Assembly (NCBI GenBank): GCA_903904815.1
Contig: CAIVDU010000053.1
Span: 62,001 to 126,000 of the forward strand
Length of the DNA: 64,000 bases
Direction of reading: 5' to 3'
From: an uncultured Armatimonadota bacterium
GTDB lineage: Bacteria > Armatimonadota > Fimbriimonadia > Fimbriimonadales > Fimbriimonadaceae
The translations under genes and the position numbers were made by a program. The notes below the pieces were generated by a model. That model saw only the letters and a list, made by a program, of their open reading frames with translations, did no database searches and was not told the origin of the DNA. Shown piece after piece: positions 1 through 7,819 of the stretch (position 1 is its first letter; each line of letters starts with the position of its first letter).

Positions 1-2
1 GC

Positions 3-377
3 GATGCCGCCGCGAGCACCCTGAGTGGCTTTGCTCTCTACTACCCCTCACAGCCGGGCGTCACTCACGGGGTCCGCGGGCCCGCTCAGGATGTGATCCG
101 TTCGAGCGCGAAGGCGGCGAAGTTGATGTATCCGGCGATGACCAAGAGCCTAGAAGGAAAACTGCCCTCTCAAGGGTTAAAGTCCGATCTGGCTACCGCG
201 ATCGGGAAGAAGCAGGGCGCCCTCACCGGGTCCATCTTTTCGAAAGTTCCCACCGTGCTCGTAGAAATGGTGGTCCTCACCAACCCCAAGGATGAAGACT
301 GGATCCTGAGCGACGAGGGACAACAAGCGATGGTTTCTGCTTTAGACGCGGGAATTCGGGCCGCGCTTGAGCATTAG
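3..377 (+). CDS. N-acetylmuramoyl-L-alanine amidase, C-terminal part
   Basis: The frame is open from the left edge, so the gene starts outside the window. The visible 124 codons match the end of the Amidase_3 fold, a zinc enzyme that cuts the bond between N-acetylmuramic acid and L-alanine in peptidoglycan. The GFALYYP segment corresponds to the family's G-x-x-x-YY strand. The VPTVLVEM..LTNPKDE segment corresponds to the family's terminal motif, and its Glu is the usual catalytic acid. The protein stops about 30 residues after this motif, as is typical. The missing N-terminus should hold the zinc-binding His and Glu and any signal peptide. A periplasmic role in cell separation or wall turnover is inferred from the family. 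Confidence 0.85.
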   Translation, partial: DAAASTLSGFALYYPSQPGVTHGVRGPAQDVIRSSAKAAKLMYPAMTKSLEGKLPSQGLKSDLATAIGKKQGALTGSIFSKVPTVLVEMVVLTNPKDEDWILSDEGQQAMVSALDAGIRAALEH

Positions 378-708
378 CCAGATTTCTCTATCGCTGGCTA
401 CCTGAGTGCAAACCAATGAAGCTTCCAAGCTACCGAGCCGCTAGAGCTCCGTTAGTGAAACACACGCGAACTGGTATCAACACCCGAAAGCAGGGCTTAC
501 GCCCAACATGATGCGATGGGCTCGAGCGGCATCATGGCAACCATCCTGCAATCCGTTCAGTGATAGGGAATAGTCGTGAAAGTAAACCGTTACTCCCAAA
601 TCAGCCGTTTCCCGAGAAAGATGCCGTTGCGCGTCACGTAAACGAGTGATACTCGCAAATTAACACTTTCTATGCCCGGTTTGGTAGGCGATTTGGTGTA
701 TCCTGTAT
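378..708. other. intergenic gap with no recognisable gene
   Basis: About 330 bases separate the amidase stop from the candidate small RNA. No frame has family-like content, and I see no terminator with a clear T-run, no tRNA-like fold and no repeat. Any promoter for the downstream RNA should lie at its right end. A TATCCT hexamer at 699-704 is the best -10 candidate, but no convincing -35 box sits at the right spacing. Confidence 0.5.
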
Positions 709-843
709 GCGTCTCTCATAGACGAGAGATATAACGCATTTAGGGCGTAGGCCCGGGTGCAACTAATTGCCCGACGCAGATCGGGAAGACTCAGCAAAAA
801 TATTTGGTCCGCGTCCGCCCTCCGGCGACGCGGATTCTTTTTT
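709..843 (+). ncRNA. candidate small structured RNA ending at an intrinsic terminator
   Basis: There is no coding frame here, yet the plus strand folds into successive helices and ends in a terminator. Helix 1 (709-737) pairs GCGT with ACGC and, inside it, CTCTC with GAGAG around a six-base loop, leaving an unpaired ATATA on the 3' side. A second hairpin (about 753-772) pairs CGGG.GCAA with TTGCCCG around CTAA and is flanked by GCGT and ACGC, which can also pair. The terminator at 807-843 closes the unit. No plus-strand gene follows, because the next gene is convergent, so this would be a stand-alone RNA or the processed tail of a transcript. I do not recognise a known riboswitch, 6S, SRP or tmRNA signature. 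Confidence 0.4.
807..843 (+). terminator. Rho-independent terminator of the candidate small RNA
   Basis: TCCGCGTC (808-815) pairs perfectly with GACGCGGA (827-834) across an 11-base loop. TTCTTTTTT follows at 835-843 on the plus strand. Confidence 0.75.
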
Positions 844-859
844 GCGTGAGGCCGCGCGC

Positions 860-901
860 AAAAAAAACTCGCTCGATCAAAGGACTTGATCGAGCGAGTT
901 T
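860..901 (-). terminator. Rho-independent terminator of amtB-glnK
   Basis: A perfect 16-bp stem (865-880 with 886-901) with a five-base loop lies 19 bases after the P-II stop codon. On the minus strand it is followed directly by a run of T (860-867). It faces the plus-strand terminator at 807-843 and so isolates two convergent units. Confidence 0.9.
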
Positions 902-920
902 GGGGTTGTGAGATGGGGAA

Positions 921-1262
921 CTACCCGAGTGCAGACTCACCGCGCTCATTCGTCCGGATTCGGACGACTTCGTGCAGCTTGGTGACGAGGATCTTCCCGT
1001 CACCAACTTCGCCAGTGGTGGCGGCAGTTTGAATTGCGTCGACCGCAGCGTCGAGACTTTCAGCTGTAACGGCGACAGTGACAAGGATCCGAGGATCCAA
1101 GTGATGGGCGTACTGCGATCCGCGGAACGAATGCGTAGCCGTTCGCTGACGGCCTTCGCCCCGAACGTCGGTAACGGTTAGCCCGATCAGGTCGTGTGCC
1201 TGGAGAGCCTCTCTCACTGCCTCAAGGCGATGAGGTCGGATGATGGCTTCGATTTTGAACAT
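921..1262 (-). CDS. glnK: nitrogen regulatory protein P-II (GlnK-like)
   Basis: This 113-residue cytoplasmic trimer-forming signal protein reads 2-oxoglutarate and ATP/ADP and, in the GlnK branch, plugs the AmtB channel. It carries the P-II layout: an N-terminal beta strand, the T-loop with Tyr at position 51 (the usual uridylylation or contact site), the B-loop TGEVGDGKI, and a C-terminal RIRTNERGE segment. The frame can be extended upstream, but the ATG at 1262 matches the family N-terminus and follows a purine-rich GAGAGAAG sequence. It lies 101 bases downstream of amtB on the same strand, the common amtB-glnK arrangement. A second P-II gene lies at 59107-59448. Confidence 0.95.
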   Translation of the reverse strand: MFKIEAIIRPHRLEAVREALQAHDLIGLTVTDVRGEGRQRTATHSFRGSQYAHHLDPRILVTVAVTAESLDAAVDAIQTAATTGEVGDGKILVTKLHEVVRIRTNERGESALG

Positions 1263-1363
1263 GTTATTCTTCTCTCGGTTCTGTGCGTCGTAACGAGAGC
1301 CCACTTCTCAAGATAAGGATGTCATCAAGAGAAGGGAGTATCTCGTTACATAGACCTTCTGTC

Positions 1364-2914
1364 TTATTGGGCAGGATAGGCTTCGATGCCGTGCTCGAAG
1401 ACGTCGAGACCACCAGGTCCCGTCTCGCCCTCTGCTTCGACACGAAGGTTCCATGGCTGAGGAAGCTTTCGGATCACCCACATCATTACATACGCGATCA
1501 CAAAGGTTGCGATCGTGATAATGGCGCTGCCGATGCACTGCGCTTCGAGAACCGAGGTTCCGCCGTGGTAGAACAGGCCGGCTACGGGCGAAGAGTCGTC
1601 GGCGCCGGTTGGTCCGGTCGCTCCGTACTTGCCGCAAGCGAAGAAGCCGAGTGAGATCGTGCCCCAGATTCCAGCGAAGCCGTGGACGGCAACCGCTCCA
1701 ACCGGGTCGTCGATGCGAAGCCACTCAATGAAGTTGACGCCGATCCAGACCACGACTCCAGCGACGAGTCCGAGAATGATCGCGCCAAGAGGATTGACCC
1801 AATAACAAGGGCAGGTGATCGCCACGAGTCCGGCGAGCATTCCGTTGATGGAATAGCCAAGGTCAAACTTGCCCTTCGTCGGGCCGACGAAGAACGCGAC
1901 GACCATAGCCGAAAGTCCAGCCGCGCAGGCAGCTAACGTGGTGTTGGCCGCGATTCGTCCGATGCCCTGAGCGTCCATTGCCGATAGGGTGCTTCCCGGG
2001 TTAAATCCGTACCAACCGAACCAGAGCAGGAATCCACCGACGGTGGCAACCGTGAGGTTGTGGGGAGGAGGCATTCCGCCGCGCTCCTTGTCGTCGCGAG
2101 CGAAGACCCTACCGAGGCGAGGTCCAAGGACCATTGCGCCCGCTAAGGAGATCACACCTCCAATCGTATGAACGACGGTCGAGCCAGCGAAGTCGCGGAA
2201 GCCCTGTCCAAGTCCTGGGAGCCACATATCTTTGGCGCCCATCGTGGCGAGGAAGCCGTCTGGACCCCATGCCCAGTGACCAACGATCGGATAGATGAAG
2301 CCGGTGACGCCGATGCTGTAAAGGATGTCGCCGCGGAATCCGCAACGACCAATCATCGCGCCGGACGTAACCGTCGAACAGGTGTCAGCGAAGGCGAACT
2401 GGAAGACCCAGTGAGCCAGAACCGGAATTCCGGTGGTCTCGTAGGTGTCAGGAGCACCGCTCAGGAAGAACCAGTGAGTTCCGATGAACCCGTTACCGTG
2501 GCTGAACATGAATGCGTAACCGATGGCCCAGAACAGCAAGCCACAAAGGCAGGTGTCGAGGATACATTCCATCAGAACGTTGACCGTCTCTCGCTTTCGG
2601 GCAAAACCCGCTTCGAGCATCACGAATCCGGCTTGCATGCCAAACACGAGGAATGCTGCGACCAGCGTCCAGACCGTGTTGATGGAATTCATCATGGTGG
2701 TCTCATGCGCAGTGAACTTCTCTTCTGCGTGAGCCGGGGTCACGACGGAGGCGAAGGCGATCATGGCGACGAAGACGAGGGCGAGGCCCACCATCTTGCC
2801 AATCATCATGGTTGCGCCAAGCTTCCAATCGAGGTTGTTCACCTTGTCGCGGAGAGATCCTCCGCGCTTAAGGCCCGCAGCGGCGGTTGCGAATTTCTTG
2901 GGTGTCAATGACAT
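1364..2914 (-). CDS. amtB: ammonium transporter (Amt/MEP/Rh family)
   Basis: This 516-residue inner-membrane ammonium channel has about eleven hydrophobic helices in the body of the protein. Both pore histidines are visible in family context: STVVHTIGG and, later, VAVHGFAGIWG. The WFGWYGFNPGS helix is also typical of Amt. The first 65 residues are an extension containing a hydrophobic stretch that ends in PAHAEE, which looks like a cleavable signal peptide as in E. coli AmtB. An internal Met-Met near residue 36 would give a shorter signal and is an alternative start. It is the first gene of an amtB-glnK unit, and a sigma-54-like promoter lies about 260 bases upstream. Transport of NH4+/NH3 under nitrogen limitation is inferred from the family and the P-II partner. 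Confidence 0.96.
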   Translation of the reverse strand: MSLTPKKFATAAAGLKRGGSLRDKVNNLDWKLGATMMIGKMVGLALVFVAMIAFASVVTPAHAEEKFTAHETTMMNSINTVWTLVAAFLVFGMQAGFVMLEAGFARKRETVNVLMECILDTCLCGLLFWAIGYAFMFSHGNGFIGTHWFFLSGAPDTYETTGIPVLAHWVFQFAFADTCSTVTSGAMIGRCGFRGDILYSIGVTGFIYPIVGHWAWGPDGFLATMGAKDMWLPGLGQGFRDFAGSTVVHTIGGVISLAGAMVLGPRLGRVFARDDKERGGMPPPHNLTVATVGGFLLWFGWYGFNPGSTLSAMDAQGIGRIAANTTLAACAAGLSAMVVAFFVGPTKGKFDLGYSINGMLAGLVAITCPCYWVNPLGAIILGLVAGVVVWIGVNFIEWLRIDDPVGAVAVHGFAGIWGTISLGFFACGKYGATGPTGADDSSPVAGLFYHGGTSVLEAQCIGSAIITIATFVIAYVMMWVIRKLPQPWNLRVEAEGETGPGGLDVFEHGIEAYPAQ

Positions 2915-3031
2915 CTACTTCGAGCCCTCCTGGGTCGTGTCGAAAGCCGAGACGCCGATCAAATCACTCCGCAAGGCTGAGTCAATTCGATTCTTTGAGC
3001 GGGCGTTAGTCTCGATGGCGAAATGAGTACA

Positions 3032-3069
3032 GGCAACGCTCAACGAGGGGACCCCCCGTGAGCAACGCC
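3032..3069 (-). other. hairpin in the amtB leader
   Basis: GGC.AAC.GCTCA pairs with TGAGC.AAC.GCC. The two AAC blocks face each other as a symmetric internal loop, and the inner bases form a G/C-rich continuation. It would lie within the 5' untranslated region if transcription starts at the sigma-54-like site. I do not recognise a known leader family. Function is unknown. Confidence 0.35.
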
Positions 3070-3174
3070 AACGAGCGACGTTTTCGCTGGCTTCTCGATC
3101 TTGATCATTGTCAAGATTCCTATGGTCAAGCGTGCTTCTGCGCAAATAGCAGAGCACGTAAACGGCGCACTTGA

Positions 3175-3190
3175 TGCAAGGCAAATGCCC
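3175..3190 (-). promoter_or_regulatory. sigma-54-like promoter upstream of amtB
   Basis: Read on the minus strand, GGGCAT and TTGCA are placed so that the GG and GC dinucleotides have exactly 10 bases between them, as in the sigma-54 -24/-12 consensus (TGGCAC-N5-TTGCA). Only the leading T and the final C of the -24 element differ. Transcription would start near 3164, giving a leader of about 250 bases. Ammonium-transport operons are often RpoN-dependent, which supports the call. No enhancer-binding site was identified, and rpoN itself is not in the window. Confidence 0.5.
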
Positions 3191-3401
3191 TTCATGCATC
3201 CCCTCCAGATAAATGTTTGGAATAAGCCCGCGCCGTTGCGGATGCCCCGCATTCTAGAGCACCCAGAGCGAAAACCCAAGGAATTTCTTTATATTTTCTT
3301 TATATTCGCTCTTATTATCTTTATGTGTTCTTTATCAAAGAGATACAAGGCGGTCTTATGAGTCCGCGAGGGTTCTATCCGATTTACGGGAGCACAAGCA
3401 G

Positions 3402-3432
3402 AAAATCCCTCGAAAACAGCTATTTCGAGGGA
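3402..3432 (-). terminator. Rho-independent terminator of the GH74 gene
   Basis: A 10-bp stem (3406-3415 with 3423-3432) with a seven-base loop is followed on the minus strand by TTTTC. It lies about 40 bases beyond the GH74 stop codon. Confidence 0.7.
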
Positions 3433-3470
3433 AATTCCTTCACACATCGCTCTCCGTAACGGGAGCGCAG

Positions 3471-5678
3471 TTAGCGAACTGGATCGGCGTAAAGCACGCC
3501 CCGACCGTTCGTTCCGAGATACACGCGCCCAAAGATGCGCGGGTCACCGATCACGACATTTCGCACGCCATATTCGTGGTGATCATCGGTGATTCGTAGC
3601 CACGACGCACCTTGGTCGTCCGAACGAAAGACTCCGGATTTGCCGGCGACCTTTCCGTTGATGAACACAGTGGGGTAGTCGTGTCCGGGAGCCGCCTTGC
3701 CGAACCCGACACTCTGAGCCGCGTCAACTCCCAGAATCGCATTGAACGTGACGCCTCCGTCTCGCGATCGAAACAGGCCTTGAGAGCTTGGCGCCCAAAG
3801 ATCGCCTTTGTGGGCGGGAACCGCTCGGAGAAATCCATCAAGTCCTCGCAGTCCCGATGCGGCTTGAGCCATGAAGGTGGAACCACCGTCTTCGCTCACA
3901 AAGAGCTTGTTACCGGCAACCGCATAGAGTGTCGACGCCTTGACCCGGTCGGCGACGATCTGCAGCCCGGCGGGCGCGCCCGTAGATGCTGTCCAACTCT
4001 GTCCGAAGTCGGTCGATCGATAGGGAATGGAGTCGGCGGGCGCCCAAGTCAGGACCTTCCCGTCGGCACTTACCGCACATGAACCGCCGCCCTTTCGCGG
4101 CAAGGGAGCTACGGGAAATTCGGTCCAGGTTATGCCAGCGTCCGTTGAGTAGGCGCCCTGGGGGCGGTCCGCCGAACCACGTCCAACTCGAACGACGACA
4201 CTGGGGGCGGCTTCGGCATAATCCAGACTATCCACGTTCCCGAGAATCGGATTCAAGGTCATCCCAGGGGCAGGTTTGTCGAGGTCCTGGTGAGTAAAAC
4301 CTCCGATGTCTCCGAGTCCGCTGATGAGGTGGGGGCCAACCGGTGGGCTCAAGAGGGCGATCGTCGCCGTCTCTTCGATGCCGAGTCCGCGCACATCCCA
4401 ATGACTCACGCCATTAGAGGCGGCGGTCGAGGTGTCGTCGGAGCCCCAAATATTGGCCCCGGTGCCGTACAGTACGCGAGCCGGCTCAAATGGGTCCATG
4501 GCCAGTGCGCCGGTCCACCAACCGAACGAGGCCGCATCGTTGCCCCACTTCATGTAAGGAGCCGCGGACGAGTCCCGGGTACTCCCTTTGCGCAACCCAA
4601 ACCACGTCTTACCGCCATCGGCGGTTCGGAACACGTCGTCTCCCGGTCCCCAGCGGTCAAGGGTGGAAACCACCATTGAGCGGGGGTTGTGGGGATCGAT
4701 CGAGAGCCCCGCATAACCAAATCCCCCCTCTCCACTTTGGTGGGGTTTCACCGGCGTGATGTCGGTCCATGTTCCCCCAGAAACGGAGTACGACCATACG
4801 GCTCCGTCCGAGATACCGTTCGGTCCGGGACCGTCGGAATAGGTCAGGATGAGGGTGTCGGCAGCCGTCAACGCCATCTGGTGAGGGTAGATCCCGGTGG
4901 GTTGACCTGAAACCGGGCTCCAAGTCTTTCCGCCGTCATCGGAACGGTACAGCCCGGACTCGCGAGAGGCTTCGCTCACGAAAATCGTTTGGGTTGGGAG
5001 GCCCTTTTTGCCGGTGCGGGGATCGAACACTACGACCGCCGTGCCGATGCCGTTGGTTCGTCCGGTGATCGGAAACGTAGTCACTTGCTTCCACGTCGCA
5101 CCGGAGTCTGTGCTGGTCCACAGACCGTTGTGCCGCGTGCCAAAGAAGAGGATAGAGCCGTTGTTGGGATCCACGGCCAGACGTTCCCCAATCGAGCGCC
5201 CGTCCTCGTTGCCGCCCAGCTTAAAAGGAAGGTCTGTTCTGGCGAAGGATCTTCCTTGGTCGTCAGATCGAAGAATCGAACCGTTCCCGCCCCAATCGTT
5301 GGTGTAAGTTCCGCAGGCGAGATAAAGCTTCTTTGGGTTCGAAGGGTCCAAGCCGATGCTCTCAATCCCGTAAAGGTTCCAATCTTCGTTTTTAAGCCAG
5401 TCGAGCAAAGGAACCCACTGCTTCAGGTTGGGATCCCATCGGTAAGCGCCGCCGATGTCCGTCCGAACATAGGCGAGGTCCTTTTGCGCTGGATGGAAGC
5501 GGATACCGGAGATAAATCCCCCCGCGACGATCGCCACATTCTTCCAGCGATACGGCTCGTCGACGGTTTTCGTGGGCGGGATTGCGCCAAGAACCATTTG
5601 GGTGGAGAGTGCGAGTCCCGAAACTGCGAGGATCGCAAGCATGAAACGGGGTGAAGTAAATCTGAGATTGACCGACAT
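3471..5678 (-). CDS. secreted GH74 xyloglucanase-type glycoside hydrolase
   Basis: The 735-residue protein has a signal peptide (residues 1-31: positive start, hydrophobic core, VLG-A) and then the tandem seven-bladed propellers of family GH74, with repeated Asp-box motifs such as RSDDGGKTW and STDSGATW. The two catalytic aspartates of the family are present: Asp74 in VRTDIGGAYR and Asp457 in GLGDIGGF. GH74 enzymes hydrolyse the beta-1,4-glucan backbone of xyloglucan or related glucans. The ATG at 5678 is chosen because it begins the signal peptide; a TTG 78 bases upstream would only add a charged tail. There is no visible dockerin or cellulose-binding module. The gene appears monocistronic, bounded by the terminator at 3402-3432. 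The exact substrate cannot be told from sequence. Confidence 0.9.
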   Translation of the reverse strand: MSVNLRFTSPRFMLAILAVSGLALSTQMVLGAIPPTKTVDEPYRWKNVAIVAGGFISGIRFHPAQKDLAYVRTDIGGAYRWDPNLKQWVPLLDWLKNEDWNLYGIESIGLDPSNPKKLYLACGTYTNDWGGNGSILRSDDQGRSFARTDLPFKLGGNEDGRSIGERLAVDPNNGSILFFGTRHNGLWTSTDSGATWKQVTTFPITGRTNGIGTAVVVFDPRTGKKGLPTQTIFVSEASRESGLYRSDDGGKTWSPVSGQPTGIYPHQMALTAADTLILTYSDGPGPNGISDGAVWSYSVSGGTWTDITPVKPHQSGEGGFGYAGLSIDPHNPRSMVVSTLDRWGPGDDVFRTADGGKTWFGLRKGSTRDSSAAPYMKWGNDAASFGWWTGALAMDPFEPARVLYGTGANIWGSDDTSTAASNGVSHWDVRGLGIEETATIALLSPPVGPHLISGLGDIGGFTHQDLDKPAPGMTLNPILGNVDSLDYAEAAPSVVVRVGRGSADRPQGAYSTDAGITWTEFPVAPLPRKGGGSCAVSADGKVLTWAPADSIPYRSTDFGQSWTASTGAPAGLQIVADRVKASTLYAVAGNKLFVSEDGGSTFMAQAASGLRGLDGFLRAVPAHKGDLWAPSSQGLFRSRDGGVTFNAILGVDAAQSVGFGKAAPGHDYPTVFINGKVAGKSGVFRSDDQGASWLRITDDHHEYGVRNVVIGDPRIFGRVYLGTNGRGVLYADPVR

Positions 5679-5836
5679 TGGATAATCCGAGCCTACTCGA
5701 ACTCCAGCCGATCCTAGGACTCTATTCCGGTATATCCACCGACTTGACCGGGCCAATCACGAGCAGGGATCACGATGGGCACTCCTGGAATCCGTTCCGA
5801 TTGCTAACTGCCGGCTGGGAACTGCAAACTTTCACA

Positions 5837-6853
5837 TCAGGTGAGCAACGCTTTAAGGAACTCGCTGCGTTCAAATCCAGCCTGTTCTTCACCTTTCGGA
5901 CTGGTCGGCTCGAAGGCAGTGAGGACTGCATCCGCATCTCTCGGGGAAAGGTCGAATCCGGGGATCTCCGCACTGGATGCCCACCGAAGCCAAGCCAGGA
6001 TTCGAAGGGAGTCTGCCAGGGATACGGTCCGACTTGAAAGAGCAACATCTCGAGCCTGCTTCGCCTTCTCGATCAGAGAATCGCGGCCGACGTTGCGGCG
6101 AGCGTCACGTTCTTCCCGGATCAAGTAGTCGCAAGCTCCCACGAATGCGGTGCGGTCACTATTGAGCACGCTCACCTGGGCATATGCGCCTACCGCGCGT
6201 GAACTTTCCCCAAAGAGGCCACGCACCGCGATACCACGGTCGGCAAGAGCCTTCATGACATCTGGCAAGCGACGGGCATTAGCGAGACCGATGAGGTGAA
6301 ACATGGCCGAGAGTCGACGGCCCTGTCCAGTGTTGTAGGGGCTGGCGGCGAGGTATCCGTAGCTGGGTGAGAACGCAAATTCGAGTCTGTCCATCCGGCG
6401 GAGACAGTCGTAAGCCCGGTTTTGGCAGTTGTCAATCGACCACCCCGCAGTGAGCGCCTGAACCCGAAGATGATCCTCTTCGTTCACCATCACCGACAGT
6501 GTCCGATCCTCGTCGATGAGCAGCGCACGGCCCGGCATCGTCCACTCAAATTCGGGTGAGACCAATCGGTAGCCGACCAGATAGTCGCGCTCCGCATTAG
6601 TAAGGCCCTTGAACGCTTCGAGCCCGAGGCCCGATTCGACGGCGGCCTGAAGCACGCGGCGCATCACCTGCATCACCTCGTCCGTGTCGGCGTGATGCAC
6701 GAACCGGTATCCGCGCAGGTTACGCATGACTCGCGTGCGAGAACTCAGGACGACGTCGCCATGAGGGGCGTCTTCACCGAGCCACGCGGGCTTGGGCATG
6801 GAACGCAACACCATTCGTTTCCAGGATTCTGGGTCCCGGGCTGTGGGGTGCAT
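5837..6853 (-). CDS. mcsB: McsB-like protein arginine kinase with Cys-to-Ser change
   Basis: A 339-residue ATP:guanido phosphotransferase catalytic domain of the McsB type, which phosphorylates arginines on proteins and in Firmicutes tags them for ClpCP. Visible motifs are the nucleotide-binding SSRTRVMRNL, the NEEDHLR loop with the acidic active-site pair (about 125-126), and RGLFGES with the expected catalytic Glu216. The conserved catalytic-loop Cys (CPTN in classic McsB) is Ser171 here, in SPYNTGQG. The ATG at 6853 follows CTGAGG and avoids overlap with the divergent gene; a longer frame exists. The usual partners mcsA, ctsR and clpC are absent, so target proteins and regulation are unknown. 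Activity despite the Cys change is possible but unproven. Confidence 0.85.
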   Translation of the reverse strand: MHPTARDPESWKRMVLRSMPKPAWLGEDAPHGDVVLSSRTRVMRNLRGYRFVHHADTDEVMQVMRRVLQAAVESGLGLEAFKGLTNAERDYLVGYRLVSPEFEWTMPGRALLIDEDRTLSVMVNEEDHLRVQALTAGWSIDNCQNRAYDCLRRMDRLEFAFSPSYGYLAASPYNTGQGRRLSAMFHLIGLANARRLPDVMKALADRGIAVRGLFGESSRAVGAYAQVSVLNSDRTAFVGACDYLIREERDARRNVGRDSLIEKAKQARDVALSSRTVSLADSLRILAWLRWASSAEIPGFDLSPRDADAVLTAFEPTSPKGEEQAGFERSEFLKALLT

Positions 6854-6899
6854 CGGCCTCAGTTTACTAGGCGTTTTGAGAACCGAGTATCTTTGCTGA

Positions 6900-7817
6900 G
6901 TGAACGGCCTCAGCGAGCCTGCGAAATACACGCCCTGGACTAAGGGGGTCTATGATGTCTCTCCCTCACTGAAAGCGCTCGGCACAGATTACGGAAACGG
7001 CGCGGCGGACGCTCGGTGGTTTCAGTTCGATTCGCGACGCGAAGAGTTTTTAGCCAGCAAACATCGCGCCATCGCCGAGAATCCAGATAAGTACGTCTTC
7101 CGGGCAGGTCTGACCGGCGACGTGGAACGTGCGGCGTTCAAAGAGATGGCTTTCCGACTCTCCGTGGAGTATCCCCAGGATTTTGGATTTGAATTTGGAA
7201 GCGACGGCTTGAAAGTTGCGACGGAAACAGATCCGGTGACCGTGCTCGGTGGCCTAGACGAGCTTGCAATGGTGGTGCAGGAAGACATTTGCGTCGTTTC
7301 GACCTCGGAGGGGAAGGACTGGCTTTCGTATCTCCACATATGTTCTCCCAGTCATTGGCGCGCCAGCGAGAAGATTGGAAAGCCTTTCTTCGATGTCCAC
7401 GAGGTCATTCCGGGGTTTGACAAGGTCAATCGTGTGGCGGGGAGCCTCGTGGAAGCAATGGTTCAAAAGGGACCTTTCGTGCGCTTCGTTTGGGGCGTGG
7501 AGTCCGACGATCGACCGAATCACCACCCAGATGCTCCCTATGGTCATGACCCACGTGATTGGGACGGTAGGGACTTTTCCAAAGGGCGGTTTTGGGTCCG
7601 CTCGGAGCGGCAAGTCATTTGGGGTCTGCCCGAGGTCGGCGCGGCCCTGTTCACCATCAAAGTGAGTCACATGCCCGGCTCGGAGGTCTTAGACTCCCCG
7701 TACCTTAGGGATAGCTTGGTGGCCTCTCTGGAATCGATGTCGCCGGAATCGCGGAAGTACAAGGGACTGGCACGTGATTGGGGCAACCTGATGCGCCTGC
7801 TCGCGCCCGAAGCCTAG
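6900..7817 (+). CDS. DUF3445 protein (haem-dependent oxidative N-demethylase-like)
   Basis: A 305-residue protein with the DUF3445/HODM-alpha pattern: a central block ending in LSYLHICSPSHWRASEKIG, then FFDVHEVIPG and a later R..VWG block. Characterised relatives bind haem and take part in oxidative N-demethylation, but most members are uncharacterised. The GTG at 6900 starts 46 bases from the divergent mcsB start. No Shine-Dalgarno is evident, and a TATCTT hexamer lies about 10 bases before the start, so a very short leader is possible. No partner flavoprotein or ferredoxin gene is adjacent. The specific substrate is unknown. Confidence 0.8.
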   Translation: MNGLSEPAKYTPWTKGVYDVSPSLKALGTDYGNGAADARWFQFDSRREEFLASKHRAIAENPDKYVFRAGLTGDVERAAFKEMAFRLSVEYPQDFGFEFGSDGLKVATETDPVTVLGGLDELAMVVQEDICVVSTSEGKDWLSYLHICSPSHWRASEKIGKPFFDVHEVIPGFDKVNRVAGSLVEAMVQKGPFVRFVWGVESDDRPNHHPDAPYGHDPRDWDGRDFSKGRFWVRSERQVIWGLPEVGAALFTIKVSHMPGSEVLDSPYLRDSLVASLESMSPESRKYKGLARDWGNLMRLLAPEA

Positions 7818-7819
7818 AT

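Larger units (their letters stand above)
2915..3401. other. amtB upstream region without a supported gene
   Basis: Apart from the sigma-54-like site and the leader hairpin, the region holds an A+T-rich block (about 3286-3345) in which CTTTAT recurs several times (TTCTTTATATT twice in tandem). This could be an upstream activating, curved or regulator-binding segment. Short open frames here show no family features or start signals that I would defend. Confidence 0.4.

Noticed and set aside
2168-2911. Long open frame antisense to amtB
   Set aside because: It lies wholly within amtB on the other strand and has no family pattern; it results from G+C-rich codon bias. Similar antisense frames over GH74 (4989-5654), fliY (11469-12140) and fliM (12378-13181) were rejected for the same reason.
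2915-3199. 94-codon frame upstream of amtB
   Set aside because: It has no recognisable domain, no good start, and lies in the probable leader.
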